This document shows positions 30,171-38,159 of a stretch of 45,170 bases of DNA, in pieces (position 1 is the stretch's first letter; each line of letters begins with the position of its first letter). This DNA is from Patescibacteria group bacterium (GTDB taxonomy: Bacteria; Patescibacteriota; Patescibacteriia; Patescibacteriales; WJLG01): positions 1 through 45,170 of the forward strand of contig JAQUPS010000012.1 in the NCBI GenBank assembly GCA_028716485.1. The letters run 5' to 3'. The position numbers and the translations under genes were made by a program. The notes beneath the pieces were generated by a model that saw nothing but the letters and a program-made list of their open reading frames with translations, was not told where the DNA came from and made no database searches.

Positions 30171-30446
30171 ATGGCTAACGGCTTAAGCGGCACGGTGCTT
30201 GAGGCGGTAAATCTCGGCCAGAAAACAATCATGGGAAAAATTTTGCACATTATTCCCTTGGAAAGGGAGGATTACCGCGCCTTTAAAATAGTTGTTATCG
30301 AGGGGAATGAAAAAAGGAATTTGCGCGCCATTTTCCTTGAAGAAAAAAATTTTTCTTTTCCTCATCTTAACGGCGGCGAAATCGCCAAACTTGAAGGGAG
30401 ACGGATACTGGTCGAGGACGGAACCATCTTTTTTTTGGAAAACTAA
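30171..30446 (+). CDS. Small hypothetical protein
   Basis: 91 aa; SD GAGGAGG; followed by terminator. Confidence 0.65.
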   Translation: MANGLSGTVLEAVNLGQKTIMGKILHIIPLEREDYRAFKIVVIEGNEKRNLRAIFLEEKNFSFPHLNGGEIAKLEGRRILVEDGTIFFLEN

Positions 30447-30455
30447 GCCGAGCTT

Positions 30456-30481
30456 GCCGCGGGAATCTCCAATCCCGCGGC
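30456..30481 (+). terminator. Intrinsic terminator
   Basis: gccgcggga/tcccgcggc then TTTT. Confidence 0.85.
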
Positions 30482-30504
30482 TTTTATTTACTGCTAATGC
30501 TGCC

Positions 30505-30520
30505 CGCCTGCCGGCAGGCG
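30505..30520. repeat. 16-bp perfect palindrome CGCCTGCCGGCAGGCG
   Basis: Direct reading. Confidence 0.85.
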
Positions 30521-30544
30521 CGCGAATTTAGATAATCCGAATTA

Positions 30545-30572
30545 TTGACAAAAATGCAACAAGGAATATAAT
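30545..30572 (+). promoter_or_regulatory. Sigma70 promoter of 30615..31265
   Basis: TTGACA, 16-bp spacer, TATAAT. Confidence 0.8.
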
Positions 30573-30614
30573 ACAATAAACTTGCCCGCGCAATTTTAAC
30601 TGAAAGGAAGTCTT

Positions 30615-31265
30615 ATGGAGAAGAAAGCGCCGGAACGATTGCTCGTTGAAATTCTTATTGATCAGCCGCCAGTCATCGGAACAATTGACGGGAAAGAAGC
30701 GATTGATTTGGGCACTCGCTGCCTAATGGCTATCCGCCTAAAAACAGACAAGGGAGAAATCCGCAGATTCCTCGCTAGCGATACGTGGCTGCAACACTAT
30801 AGTTCAACCGATTTAGTCGGCTGGCGCGTAAAGATCGCCGGCGGCGGCGAGATGATTGTTCTTAACGGCAACAAGCGAATAAAGAAGGAGGAACTGATGC
30901 CGAATCCGATAAAATTCTCCGCCCATATCCGGACCTTGGTTTCCGGACAAAATGGAGCGAATGATTCTCTCGCCGATTTCAAGCCCCTGAAAGGAATCCT
31001 AAGGTACATCAACGAACCCGATGAAAACAACCGCTACCGGATAACTGTCGCTTTCTGGAAAAGAGCGACAATTCTTTCCGCTTTTCGCGGAAAAAATTTG
31101 ACGAAAATCAAGCGGTTGATCAGGGAGGGGAAAGAAAACGGCAAGACTGCCAGCCGCAGCTTTTGCGTCGATGGCGGAGATCTGCCGGCAATGACTCTGG
31201 AAAAATATATCGGCCAGGAAGTAAAAATTCAACCGAAAGAAATCCTTGTGAATTTTCAGGCTTGA
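30615..31265 (+). CDS. Hypothetical protein, 216 aa
   Basis: SD AAAGGAAG, own promoter and terminator. Confidence 0.7.
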   Translation: MEKKAPERLLVEILIDQPPVIGTIDGKEAIDLGTRCLMAIRLKTDKGEIRRFLASDTWLQHYSSTDLVGWRVKIAGGGEMIVLNGNKRIKKEELMPNPIKFSAHIRTLVSGQNGANDSLADFKPLKGILRYINEPDENNRYRITVAFWKRATILSAFRGKNLTKIKRLIREGKENGKTASRSFCVDGGDLPAMTLEKYIGQEVKIQPKEILVNFQA

Positions 31266-31280
31266 TCAATGTCAGCAAAA

Positions 31281-31307
31281 CCGCGGAATCCATCATGGAT
31301 TCCGCGG
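31281..31307 (+). terminator. Intrinsic terminator
   Basis: Perfect 12-bp stem ccgcggaatcca-tca-tggattccgcgg then TCTTTTT. Confidence 0.9.
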
Positions 31308-31350
31308 TCTTTTTATTCGGAGAGCGAAAAGCATAGAGCAACGAGCAAAT

Positions 31351-32370
31351 CTAACCAGTCTTATTCTTTGCTCTTTGTTTCGCCAGCTGTCCGCAGGCGC
31401 CTTCAATGTCCCGGCCGAACTTGAAGCGCTGGACAACTTCGACTCCTTCCCTTTCCAGAATTTTCTTGAAATTATTAATCACGGCCGCGGGCGAAGTCTT
31501 GAATTTTTGCGTTTCATTGTAAGAAATCAAATTCACCATGAATAATCTGCCCAAACCGGCTTTGAGCAAGTCCGCCAAGCGCTGCGCTTGCGCCGAAGAA
31601 TCGTTGATTTTGTCGAGCATCAAATATTCGATCATCACCTTGCGATTGGTGCGCTCGATATAACTTTTCACCGCTTTAAGCAAGCTTGGCAGCGGATTAT
31701 TCTTACTCACCGGCATCAGCTGGTTGCGCAACTCATCGTCCGGAGCGTGCAAAGACAGCGCTAAATTTATCTGCAGCGGTTCGGCGGCTAATTTCTTGAT
31801 GCCGTCGATAATGCCGACGGTGGAAATGGAAATTTTCCGCGCGCCGATATTGAAAGTTTCCTTGTCATTCAAGAATCTGATCGCCTTCATCACTTCTTCG
31901 TAATTCATCAGCGGTTCGCCCATGCCCATAAAAACAATATTTGATACTCTCTCGTTGTATTTTTTAAGATAACGGGCGAAGAATAAAACTTGCTCGACGA
32001 TTTCGTAAAAATTCAGACTGCGCTCAAATCCGCCCTGGCCGGTCAGACAGAATTCACAGCCCAAGAGGCAGCCGATCTGCGAGGAAACGCAAACCGTATT
32101 GCGATTTTCGCCATGCCGCATTAAAACAGCTTCCACCTTCCCGTCGTCATAATCAATCGCCGCTTTGACCGTATTTTTATCAGCTGATTCCAAAATTTCC
32201 GCCGGAATCTCTAGCGGACACTCGGCTTTCAGCTTTTCGCGCAAAGCCAAAGACAAAACCGTGACTTCGTCCCAGTTCTCAATAAACTTGGCGAAAACCG
32301 CCTGATAAACCTGCTTAATCCGGAACTTCGGCTCATCCTTCAATATTTCTTGTATTTTTTTGATATCCAT
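31351..32370 (-). CDS. rlmN: 23S rRNA (adenine(2503)-C(2))-methyltransferase
   Basis: CLLGCEFCLTGQGGFERSLNFYEIVEQVLF; NIVFMGMGEPLMNYEEVMKAIRFL. Confidence 0.95.
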   Translation of the reverse strand: MDIKKIQEILKDEPKFRIKQVYQAVFAKFIENWDEVTVLSLALREKLKAECPLEIPAEILESADKNTVKAAIDYDDGKVEAVLMRHGENRNTVCVSSQIGCLLGCEFCLTGQGGFERSLNFYEIVEQVLFFARYLKKYNERVSNIVFMGMGEPLMNYEEVMKAIRFLNDKETFNIGARKISISTVGIIDGIKKLAAEPLQINLALSLHAPDDELRNQLMPVSKNNPLPSLLKAVKSYIERTNRKVMIEYLMLDKINDSSAQAQRLADLLKAGLGRLFMVNLISYNETQKFKTSPAAVINNFKKILEREGVEVVQRFKFGRDIEGACGQLAKQRAKNKTG

Positions 32371-32376
32371 TCTTTT

Positions 32377-32405
32377 TTGACAAATATTATAAAATAGTAT
32401 ATTAT
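32377..32405 (+). promoter_or_regulatory. Sigma70 promoter of ncRNA
   Basis: TTGACA (32377-32382), 17-bp spacer, TATTAT (32400-32405). Confidence 0.8.
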
Positions 32406-32410
32406 ACTAT

Positions 32411-32512
32411 TGTGCTTGTGGGCGCAAGCCCCGTTCGGTTAGTCCTCAAAAGGGAGTATAAACCGAAGACAGGCACAATAAAAATACTCTCGATTTTTCG
32501 AGGGTATTTTTT
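32411..32512 (+). ncRNA. Unassigned ~100-nt structured RNA with three-way-junction fold and terminator
   Basis: P1 TGTGCTTGT/ACAGGCACA (32411-32419/32469-32477); GGGC-GCAA-GCCC (32420-32431); TTCGGTT/AACCGAA (32434-32440/32461-32467); terminator AATACTCTCGA-TTTT-TCGAGGGTATT (32483-32508). Confidence 0.75.
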
Positions 32513-32750
32513 ATACCCAATACCAATATAACCTTAAAAATTAATTTTAACAACAGCTTTTATGAATAAGCGGTTTTTATTTTAAAAATATCAGATAAAG
32601 TTCACAAAATTCTATAGCCTTTTTTAAAATGCTTAATCGCATTTTCAATAAAACTGGAGCTGGGCTTCGGACAACGCGATTTTGCACGGCTTCTACGCTG
32701 CGTGATTACGGAAATTTTTCAATGCTCGCTACAAAAAAATGGGGGGTTAC

Positions 32751-32782
32751 AAAAAATCGAGGCTTTACAACCCCGATTTTTT
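32751..32782. terminator. Bidirectional terminator
   Basis: aaaaaatcgagg/ccccgatttttt. Confidence 0.7.
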
Positions 32783-32801
32783 ATTTTTTCTCTTTTAATT
32801 T

Positions 32802-33383
32802 TTATTTCTTCACCAACTCCACGGTTTCGATTGTCGCATCGGTTGTCGGGTGGTCGTTTTCATTTACCGGCAAAGCTTCAATTTTACTAACTACCTCCAT
32901 GCCCTTAACAACGCGGCCAAAGTTTACATGCTTGCCGTCAAGCCAGGGGGTGGCCGGCGCCGTGACGATGAAAAATTGCGAACCGTTGGTGTTTGGTCCG
33001 GAGTTGGCCATCGCCAGCGAGCCGCGGACTAATTTTTCGTTATTGAATTCGTCAGCGAATTGATAGCCCGGACCGCCCATGCCGTCGTTGGACCAATCAT
33101 TGTCTTTGGAATTCGGGTCGCCGCCCTGAATCATAAAATTCGGGATAATGCGATGGAATTTGGTGCCGTCGTAAAAACCTTCCTGCGCGAGCTTTAAAAA
33201 ATTATCAACCGTGTTCGGCGATTCAGCGCCGTAAAATTCAACTTGGATGTCGCCCAGGTTGGTGTGCAAAATCGCGCCTTGATATTCGGAGGCCATACTT
33301 TTTACTGATTGCGCCGCTGGTTGAGCGCAACCGCTCAAAACAAACGCGCCAATTAAAATAATGAATAAAAATTTCAGTTTCAT
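32802..33383 (-). CDS. Cyclophilin-type peptidyl-prolyl isomerase, lipoprotein
   Basis: FVLSGC lipobox; FYDGTKFHRIIPNFMIQGGDP; GPNTNGSQFFI. Confidence 0.93.
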   Translation of the reverse strand: MKLKFLFIILIGAFVLSGCAQPAAQSVKSMASEYQGAILHTNLGDIQVEFYGAESPNTVDNFLKLAQEGFYDGTKFHRIIPNFMIQGGDPNSKDNDWSNDGMGGPGYQFADEFNNEKLVRGSLAMANSGPNTNGSQFFIVTAPATPWLDGKHVNFGRVVKGMEVVSKIEALPVNENDHPTTDATIETVELVKK

Positions 33384-33391
33384 AAAAATTT

Positions 33392-33484
33392 TAGTAGTAC
33401 GCAGTAAGTAGTATGTAGCATGGTCTAAAATGATAAATTTTAATCAGCCCCATACTGCTTACTGCATACTACATGCTACGGCTA
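33392..33484. repeat. Heptad inverted-repeat element J
   Basis: gtagtacgcagtaagtagtatg (33394-33415) / catactgcttactgcatactac (33451-33472), 20/22; overlaps the rseP-like stop codon. Confidence 0.85.
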
Positions 33485-34762
33485 AAATATCTTTTGTAGC
33501 AACCCCACCAGCGGCGCGGTAAATTGCGAAACGTCCTTGACGGTAATGACTAAAACTAAAAGTATTAAGGCGATAAAGCCGGCATTATGAATCACCGCTT
33601 CCACTTCCCGCTTCACCGGACTGCCTTTGATTTTTTCAATCAGTAAAAAGATAATCCGTCCGCCGTCAAGCGCCGGCAGCGGCAGAAAATTAACCACCGC
33701 CAGATTGAGCGACAGCAAACCGACGAATTGCAGCAGATAAACAAAACCCATCCGCGCGTATTGGCCGGTCATATTGGCAATGCCGACCGGCCCGGCGATT
33801 TCCGCGGATACGCCATGGCCGAGAATTAAATTTTTGAGCAATTCATAAAACGCGACGATGATCACCCAGAGCAAAATCGCGGCCGTAGTGATTCCTTTCC
33901 AAATCGCCAGATACCAGGGATACCTGACCAAGCCGGTGTTGATGATAGCGATGCCGATTTCGCCTTTGCCGTTTTTATTTATCGGCGTAATTTTAAAATC
34001 GGAAATTTTATTATCGCGTGAAATTTGATAAGTCAATTCCTTGCCGGCGCGAGAATTGACGTAATTCTGCAAATCCGCGTCGCGGGTAAATTTATTTCCG
34101 TCAATCGAGATTACCACGTCCCCCGCTTTCAGGCCGGCCTTGGTCGCCGGCGTATCCGGCAGAACCTGAACGATTTGAATTTTTTCATCGCTGATATAGG
34201 CTTTGCTGGTACTATCCTCGACGCTCTGCGGCAAGCCGATCATATAACCGATAGCAAAAAGCGCCATGGCCAAAACGATATTCATAATCACGCCGGCGGA
34301 AATAATGGAAATCCTCTGCCAGATTTTCTTGGCGACAAAACTGTCCTCATCAGCCTCGTCTTCGCCGTTCTCACCCTTGATCTTGCAGAATCCGCCCAGC
34401 GGCAGCCAATTTATCGAGTAAACCGTATCATCCGCTTTTAATCCTTCTTCCGCGTCGGGCAATCGCTCGCCCCAGAAAAATTTCCAGCGTTTTATTTTTT
34501 CAATAATGCCCACTTCGGTGATCTCTTCATGAATTTTTTTCTCGCCGAACATATTTTCTTCAACTTCAAGCTCCTCTTCTTCGGCGAGCGGCGTCATTTT
34601 TTGGCCGCTGAATTTCAAAAATCCGAAAAGGCGCGGCGGCAAACCAAAGCCGAATTCCTCGACCTTGACGCCCATCTTCCGCGCCGTCCAAAAATGCCCG
34701 AGCTCGTGGACGAAGACGAGGACTGAAAGAACTATGATGAATGTTACTATCGTTAAAATCAT
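33482..34762 (-). CDS. rseP: Site-2 protease, RseP/M50 family with PDZ
   Basis: FVHELGHFWTARKMGVKVEEFGFG; PDZ PATKAGLKAGDVVISIDG; NFLPLPALDGGRI. Confidence 0.9.
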   Translation of the reverse strand: MILTIVTFIIVLSVLVFVHELGHFWTARKMGVKVEEFGFGLPPRLFGFLKFSGQKMTPLAEEEELEVEENMFGEKKIHEEITEVGIIEKIKRWKFFWGERLPDAEEGLKADDTVYSINWLPLGGFCKIKGENGEDEADEDSFVAKKIWQRISIISAGVIMNIVLAMALFAIGYMIGLPQSVEDSTSKAYISDEKIQIVQVLPDTPATKAGLKAGDVVISIDGNKFTRDADLQNYVNSRAGKELTYQISRDNKISDFKITPINKNGKGEIGIAIINTGLVRYPWYLAIWKGITTAAILLWVIIVAFYELLKNLILGHGVSAEIAGPVGIANMTGQYARMGFVYLLQFVGLLSLNLAVVNFLPLPALDGGRIIFLLIEKIKGSPVKREVEAVIHNAGFIALILLVLVITVKDVSQFTAPLVGLLQKIF

Positions 34763-34787
34763 AATAATTATTTTGCTAAATAAAAAG

Positions 34788-34872
34788 TCGTATTTCGTAT
34801 TTCGTATTTCGATTCTTTTCAACCTGCGAAGATTGATAAAAAATACGAGATACGGGATACGGGATACGAATT
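34788..34872. repeat. Heptad inverted-repeat element K
   Basis: CGTATTT x3 left; right revcomp CGTATCC CGTATCC CGTATCT CGTATTT; adjoins frr stop. Confidence 0.85.
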
Positions 34873-35425
34873 AAATTGTCATTATCTCTTTCTCTTTTTT
34901 ATCTCTTACCCCTTTAAGTTCCTCATTGATTTTTTTCACTTCCTCTTCCAATTCTTCCATAAAACGGAACCGATCATCTTCGGAAATGGCCTTGTCTTTT
35001 TCAGCCTTCTCAATCGCGTTTTTAATCGCTTCCCGATTCTGCCGCGCCGAAACTTTGGCCTGTTCGGTTTTTTCATTCAATTTTTTTACCAAATCCTTGC
35101 GGTTTTCTTCGGTCATCGCCGGAATCGTCAGGCGGATTTTATCGCCTTCGTTCACCACGCCCAAACCCAAGCCGGCCTCGATAATCGCCTTCTCCACGTC
35201 CTTGGTTATATTCTTATCCCAAGGAGAAACGATCAAACTGCGCGCGTCCGCCACCACGATATTGGCCAATCCGACCAGCGGAGTTTTGGCGCCATAAGCC
35301 TCAATATTTATTCCTTCCAAAATAGCGGTATTGGCGCGGCCGGTGCGGAGCGAATTGATATCTTTCTTAAAAAATTCCACCGCCCGCTGAAACTCTCCCT
35401 TTTTAGTTTGCAAAAATTGGTTCAT
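34871..35425 (-). CDS. frr: Ribosome recycling factor
   Basis: SLRTGRANTAILEGINIEAYGAKTPL; DKIRLTIPAMTEENRKDLVKKLNEKTEQAKVSARQNRE. Confidence 0.95.
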   Translation of the reverse strand: MNQFLQTKKGEFQRAVEFFKKDINSLRTGRANTAILEGINIEAYGAKTPLVGLANIVVADARSLIVSPWDKNITKDVEKAIIEAGLGLGVVNEGDKIRLTIPAMTEENRKDLVKKLNEKTEQAKVSARQNREAIKNAIEKAEKDKAISEDDRFRFMEELEEEVKKINEELKGVRDKKEKEIMTI

Positions 35426-35433
35426 ATTTTTGT

Positions 35434-35567
35434 CACAAATCCGAAGCGCGAAATTATAAATCCGAAACAAATCTGAATGCTCAAAACGCTAAATTCGAAA
35501 TGTTTCGAATTTTTGTCATTTAAATTTAGGATTTGTTTCGGATTTCGCGCTGAGAATTTCGAATTTA
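35434..35567. repeat. Heptad inverted-repeat element L
   Basis: aaatccgaaacaaatc (35458-35473) / gatttgtttcggattt (35530-35545), perfect 16 bp; heptads AAATCCG, AAACAAA, AAATTCG. Confidence 0.8.
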
Positions 35568-35603
35568 ATTATTTATTCCCTCCTCCATATTTTTTTATTT
35601 TAA

Positions 35604-35640
35604 TGCTTGCATGCTCCATGCTTTCATGTTCTTATACTCC
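35604..35640. repeat. Single-arm heptad tract M
   Basis: Revcomp AACATGA AAGCATG GAGCATG CAAGCAT; no opposing arm found. Confidence 0.5.
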
Positions 35641-35645
35641 GCGTG

Positions 35646-36737
35646 TCATATCCCGAACGCTCCGCTGCTCGCCTGATATTTCTTCATTCCCATAAATATC
35701 ACGTTGGTCTCGTCCGGCTTGATCAGCAAGCGCTGGCCGGCGCGGGTGGACGGCAATTTTTTTGTCCGCCAGCTGGCGCCGCCGTCGGCTGAACTGTAAA
35801 ACGTGGTATTGGTTACATAATATATTTCTCGCGGATCTTTGGGACTGACCGCCAACGAATTGATTGATGCCTGCTGTTCCGGGGTTACCAGTTTTATTCT
35901 CGTCCAAGTATCGCCCGCATCGGCGGATTTTAACAGACCATAGGCCGTGGCCGCGAAAAGCAAGCCGTCGCTACCCGGCGTCGCCACCAGTGAAACTATA
36001 TTAAAACTATTTTTGAATTCTGTCATCTTGTCTTTGAGCGGCGTCCAATTGTCGCCTGAATCGGTCGAACGATAAATGCCTTCGCTTACCGTGGTGACAA
36101 AAACTTTCCGGCTGTCCTGCGGGCTTAAAATAATCTGATTGACGCTGGAACCGGAGCGATAAACCGTCATCCAATGGTCGCCGCGGTCAATACTGCGCCC
36201 GATTTCGCCGCGGGAATTGCCGAAATAAATCCGGTGCGCGTCATAAAAATCCACAGCCAGCGCGTTGATCTGCGTAGTCGGGTCGTTATCAAAATAGATT
36301 TGCGTCCAAGTGCGGTTGCAATCGCCGGAACGATAAACTTTATTGCCGGCTGTCGCGTAAATAATGCATTTATCGTCTGGACTGACGACGACCGCGTTGA
36401 TTTTAGTTTCATTCAAGCCGGCGGCTTTGGTCCAGCCGCTGCCGACACTATAAGTATAATAAAGCCCCTGCGCCGCGCTGCCGAAATAAATTGCGTTATA
36501 ATCCTCCGGATCCAAAGCCAGCGATGAATCGTCGAGCGAATTAATGCTTGAAACTCCGCCGACAGTCGGCACGGCATTGACCTGCCGCCAGGATACGCCC
36601 TTGTCCAGACTCACCCAGAATCCGCCATCGACCGCGGAAGTATCGTTGGATTTGAAAGAGATGGAACAGCCGGCGCCCATCGTCAGTATGGCCGCCAGAC
36701 AAAGCGCGAAAGCGATGATGTTTTTTTGATTTAGCAT
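35646..36737 (-). CDS. BNR/sortilin-like beta-propeller lipoprotein
   Basis: LTMGAGC lipobox; repeated YRSTDSGDNWTPL, KSADAGDTWTRI, SSADGGASWRT. Confidence 0.82.
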   Translation of the reverse strand: MLNQKNIIAFALCLAAILTMGAGCSISFKSNDTSAVDGGFWVSLDKGVSWRQVNAVPTVGGVSSINSLDDSSLALDPEDYNAIYFGSAAQGLYYTYSVGSGWTKAAGLNETKINAVVVSPDDKCIIYATAGNKVYRSGDCNRTWTQIYFDNDPTTQINALAVDFYDAHRIYFGNSRGEIGRSIDRGDHWMTVYRSGSSVNQIILSPQDSRKVFVTTVSEGIYRSTDSGDNWTPLKDKMTEFKNSFNIVSLVATPGSDGLLFAATAYGLLKSADAGDTWTRIKLVTPEQQASINSLAVSPKDPREIYYVTNTTFYSSADGGASWRTKKLPSTRAGQRLLIKPDETNVIFMGMKKYQASSGAFGI

Positions 36738-36742
36738 ATTTT

Positions 36743-36820
36743 AAGTAGGCAGCATGTAGTAAGTAGTATGTAGTATGGATTTAATACCCTACTGCATGCT
36801 ACATACTGCATACTACTAAA
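36743..36820. repeat. Heptad inverted-repeat element N
   Basis: Left GCAGCAT GTAGTAA GTAGTAT GTAGTAT; right revcomp GTAGTAT GCAGTAT GTAGCAT GCAGTAG; overlaps holB stop. Confidence 0.8.
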
Positions 36821-37856
36821 TATTTATCGCGATATTTTCCAGAACTAATTTCGGATTAACATTGGCGCGCAGATATTTTTCTCCCCGCCGCAGCAATCCG
36901 TTCAATTCCAGCAAGCGCGAACCGTTCAGCTTATTTTTCAAGCCGTCCATCATCGCCCGCAGCGGCTCGTGCTGGATCAAGTCGCCGTTGTTGGCATTGA
37001 GCAAAAGCAGGTCGCGCAACAAACCTTGCCAGACATTCAAAACGTCCAGCGCGGCTTCAACTTTATTTTCTTCTTCTTTGCCGCCGGCAATCTTGTCCAC
37101 GGCCGACAGGCGCTCGTTCAGATTTTCCTTAAAAAAATGTAAAAACGTTTCAGTCTTGGACAGATAGCTCTGATAAAATTCTTGGTCCTCGAAAAATTTA
37201 GCCGCCAACGCCGGCCGGCCCGCGCTCAAACGGGAAATATTTTTGGCCTGCACTCGCGGACAGGCCAGATCATTAATCAAATAATCATAAATCACCGCGT
37301 TCGACACCGGCAAAAAATTCAAAACCTGGCTGCGGGAAACGATCGTCGCCGGAATTTTTTCCAAGCGCGCCGCGGTGAGGATTATCACCACCTTCGGACG
37401 GGGTTCTTCCAAAGTTTTCAGCAAAGCATTGGCGGCGCTCTCGCTCAAATCATCGGCTTCCTTGATAATGCCGACTTTATATGAATTCATGAAAGAGCTC
37501 ATTTCTAAAATCCTGATGAATTCCCGCACCTGCTCGATGGAAATATTTTTCTTTTCCGCTTCTTTTTTCAGCAGATGAAAATCGCCATGCAAAGTTTCGA
37601 AACCATTATCCGCTCCCGGATTATTCTGCATCTGCCGGCAGGACGGACAGGCTCCGCAGGCCAAAGAAAAAACTCCGATTTTTTGCTTCTGGCACAACAG
37701 GCACTTGGCGAAAAATACAGCCGCCGCGGTCTTGCCCAAGTCTTTCGGCCCTAAAAAAATATAAGTATGAGCGACTTTGCCATTGGCCAGGCTTTTCTCT
37801 AAAAAATCGGTAATCGGACGATTACCGGCGAGCGGCCAGCCGTTTTTTATGTTCAT
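36816..37856 (-). CDS. holB: DNA polymerase III delta prime subunit
   Basis: HTYIFLGPKDLGKTAAAVFFAKCLLC; CGACPSC; ADDLSESAANALLKTLEEP. Confidence 0.87.
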   Translation of the reverse strand: MNIKNGWPLAGNRPITDFLEKSLANGKVAHTYIFLGPKDLGKTAAAVFFAKCLLCQKQKIGVFSLACGACPSCRQMQNNPGADNGFETLHGDFHLLKKEAEKKNISIEQVREFIRILEMSSFMNSYKVGIIKEADDLSESAANALLKTLEEPRPKVVIILTAARLEKIPATIVSRSQVLNFLPVSNAVIYDYLINDLACPRVQAKNISRLSAGRPALAAKFFEDQEFYQSYLSKTETFLHFFKENLNERLSAVDKIAGGKEEENKVEAALDVLNVWQGLLRDLLLLNANNGDLIQHEPLRAMMDGLKNKLNGSRLLELNGLLRRGEKYLRANVNPKLVLENIAINI

Positions 37857-37981
37857 TTTCATTCCTTCCATATTATTTATCTTACCATTGCGCCATCGTT
37901 AAAGCAAGCCATTTCGCTTGATTTTTAGCGGCATTACTGGTAGATTGATAACATAATAAGAATCAACGCAATATCCAGGAT

Positions 37982-38141
37982 TAAATCCTAAACACGAAAT
38001 CCTAAATTCTAAACAAACCCGAAAACCGAAACACGAAATTCAAAATAAACTTCCAGCTAAGACGAATAAATAAGCGATTGACGGACAAACCAGCTGTTTC
38101 GGATTTGATATTTCGAATTTGTTTAGGATTTAGAGTTTGAT
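37982..38141. repeat. Heptad inverted-repeat element O
   Basis: AAATCCT AAACACG AAATCCT AAATTCT AAACAAA CCCGAAA ACCGAAA; taaatcctaaaca (37982-37994) / tgtttaggattta (38120-38132), perfect. Confidence 0.8.
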
Positions 38142-38159
38142 ATAATCTCCCTTATTTTT

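Noticed and set aside
32411-32477. tRNA or canonical SRP RNA
   Set aside because: No TTCGANTC arm or acceptor ending; lacks the GGAA tetraloop core of SRP RNA, so left unassigned.
32629-33063. 144-aa plus ORF as a real gene
   Set aside because: C-terminal two-thirds is antisense to the cyclophilin gene; only the intergenic block is flagged.
34763-34822. Upstream extension of the rseP-like ORF (MKRIEIRNTKYDF...)
   Set aside because: Extension is translated heptad element K; MILTIVTF at 34762 fits family N-termini.
35426-35470. Upstream extension of frr (MFRIYNFALRICDKN)
   Set aside because: Extension lies in element L; MNQFLQTKKG at 35425 is the plausible start.
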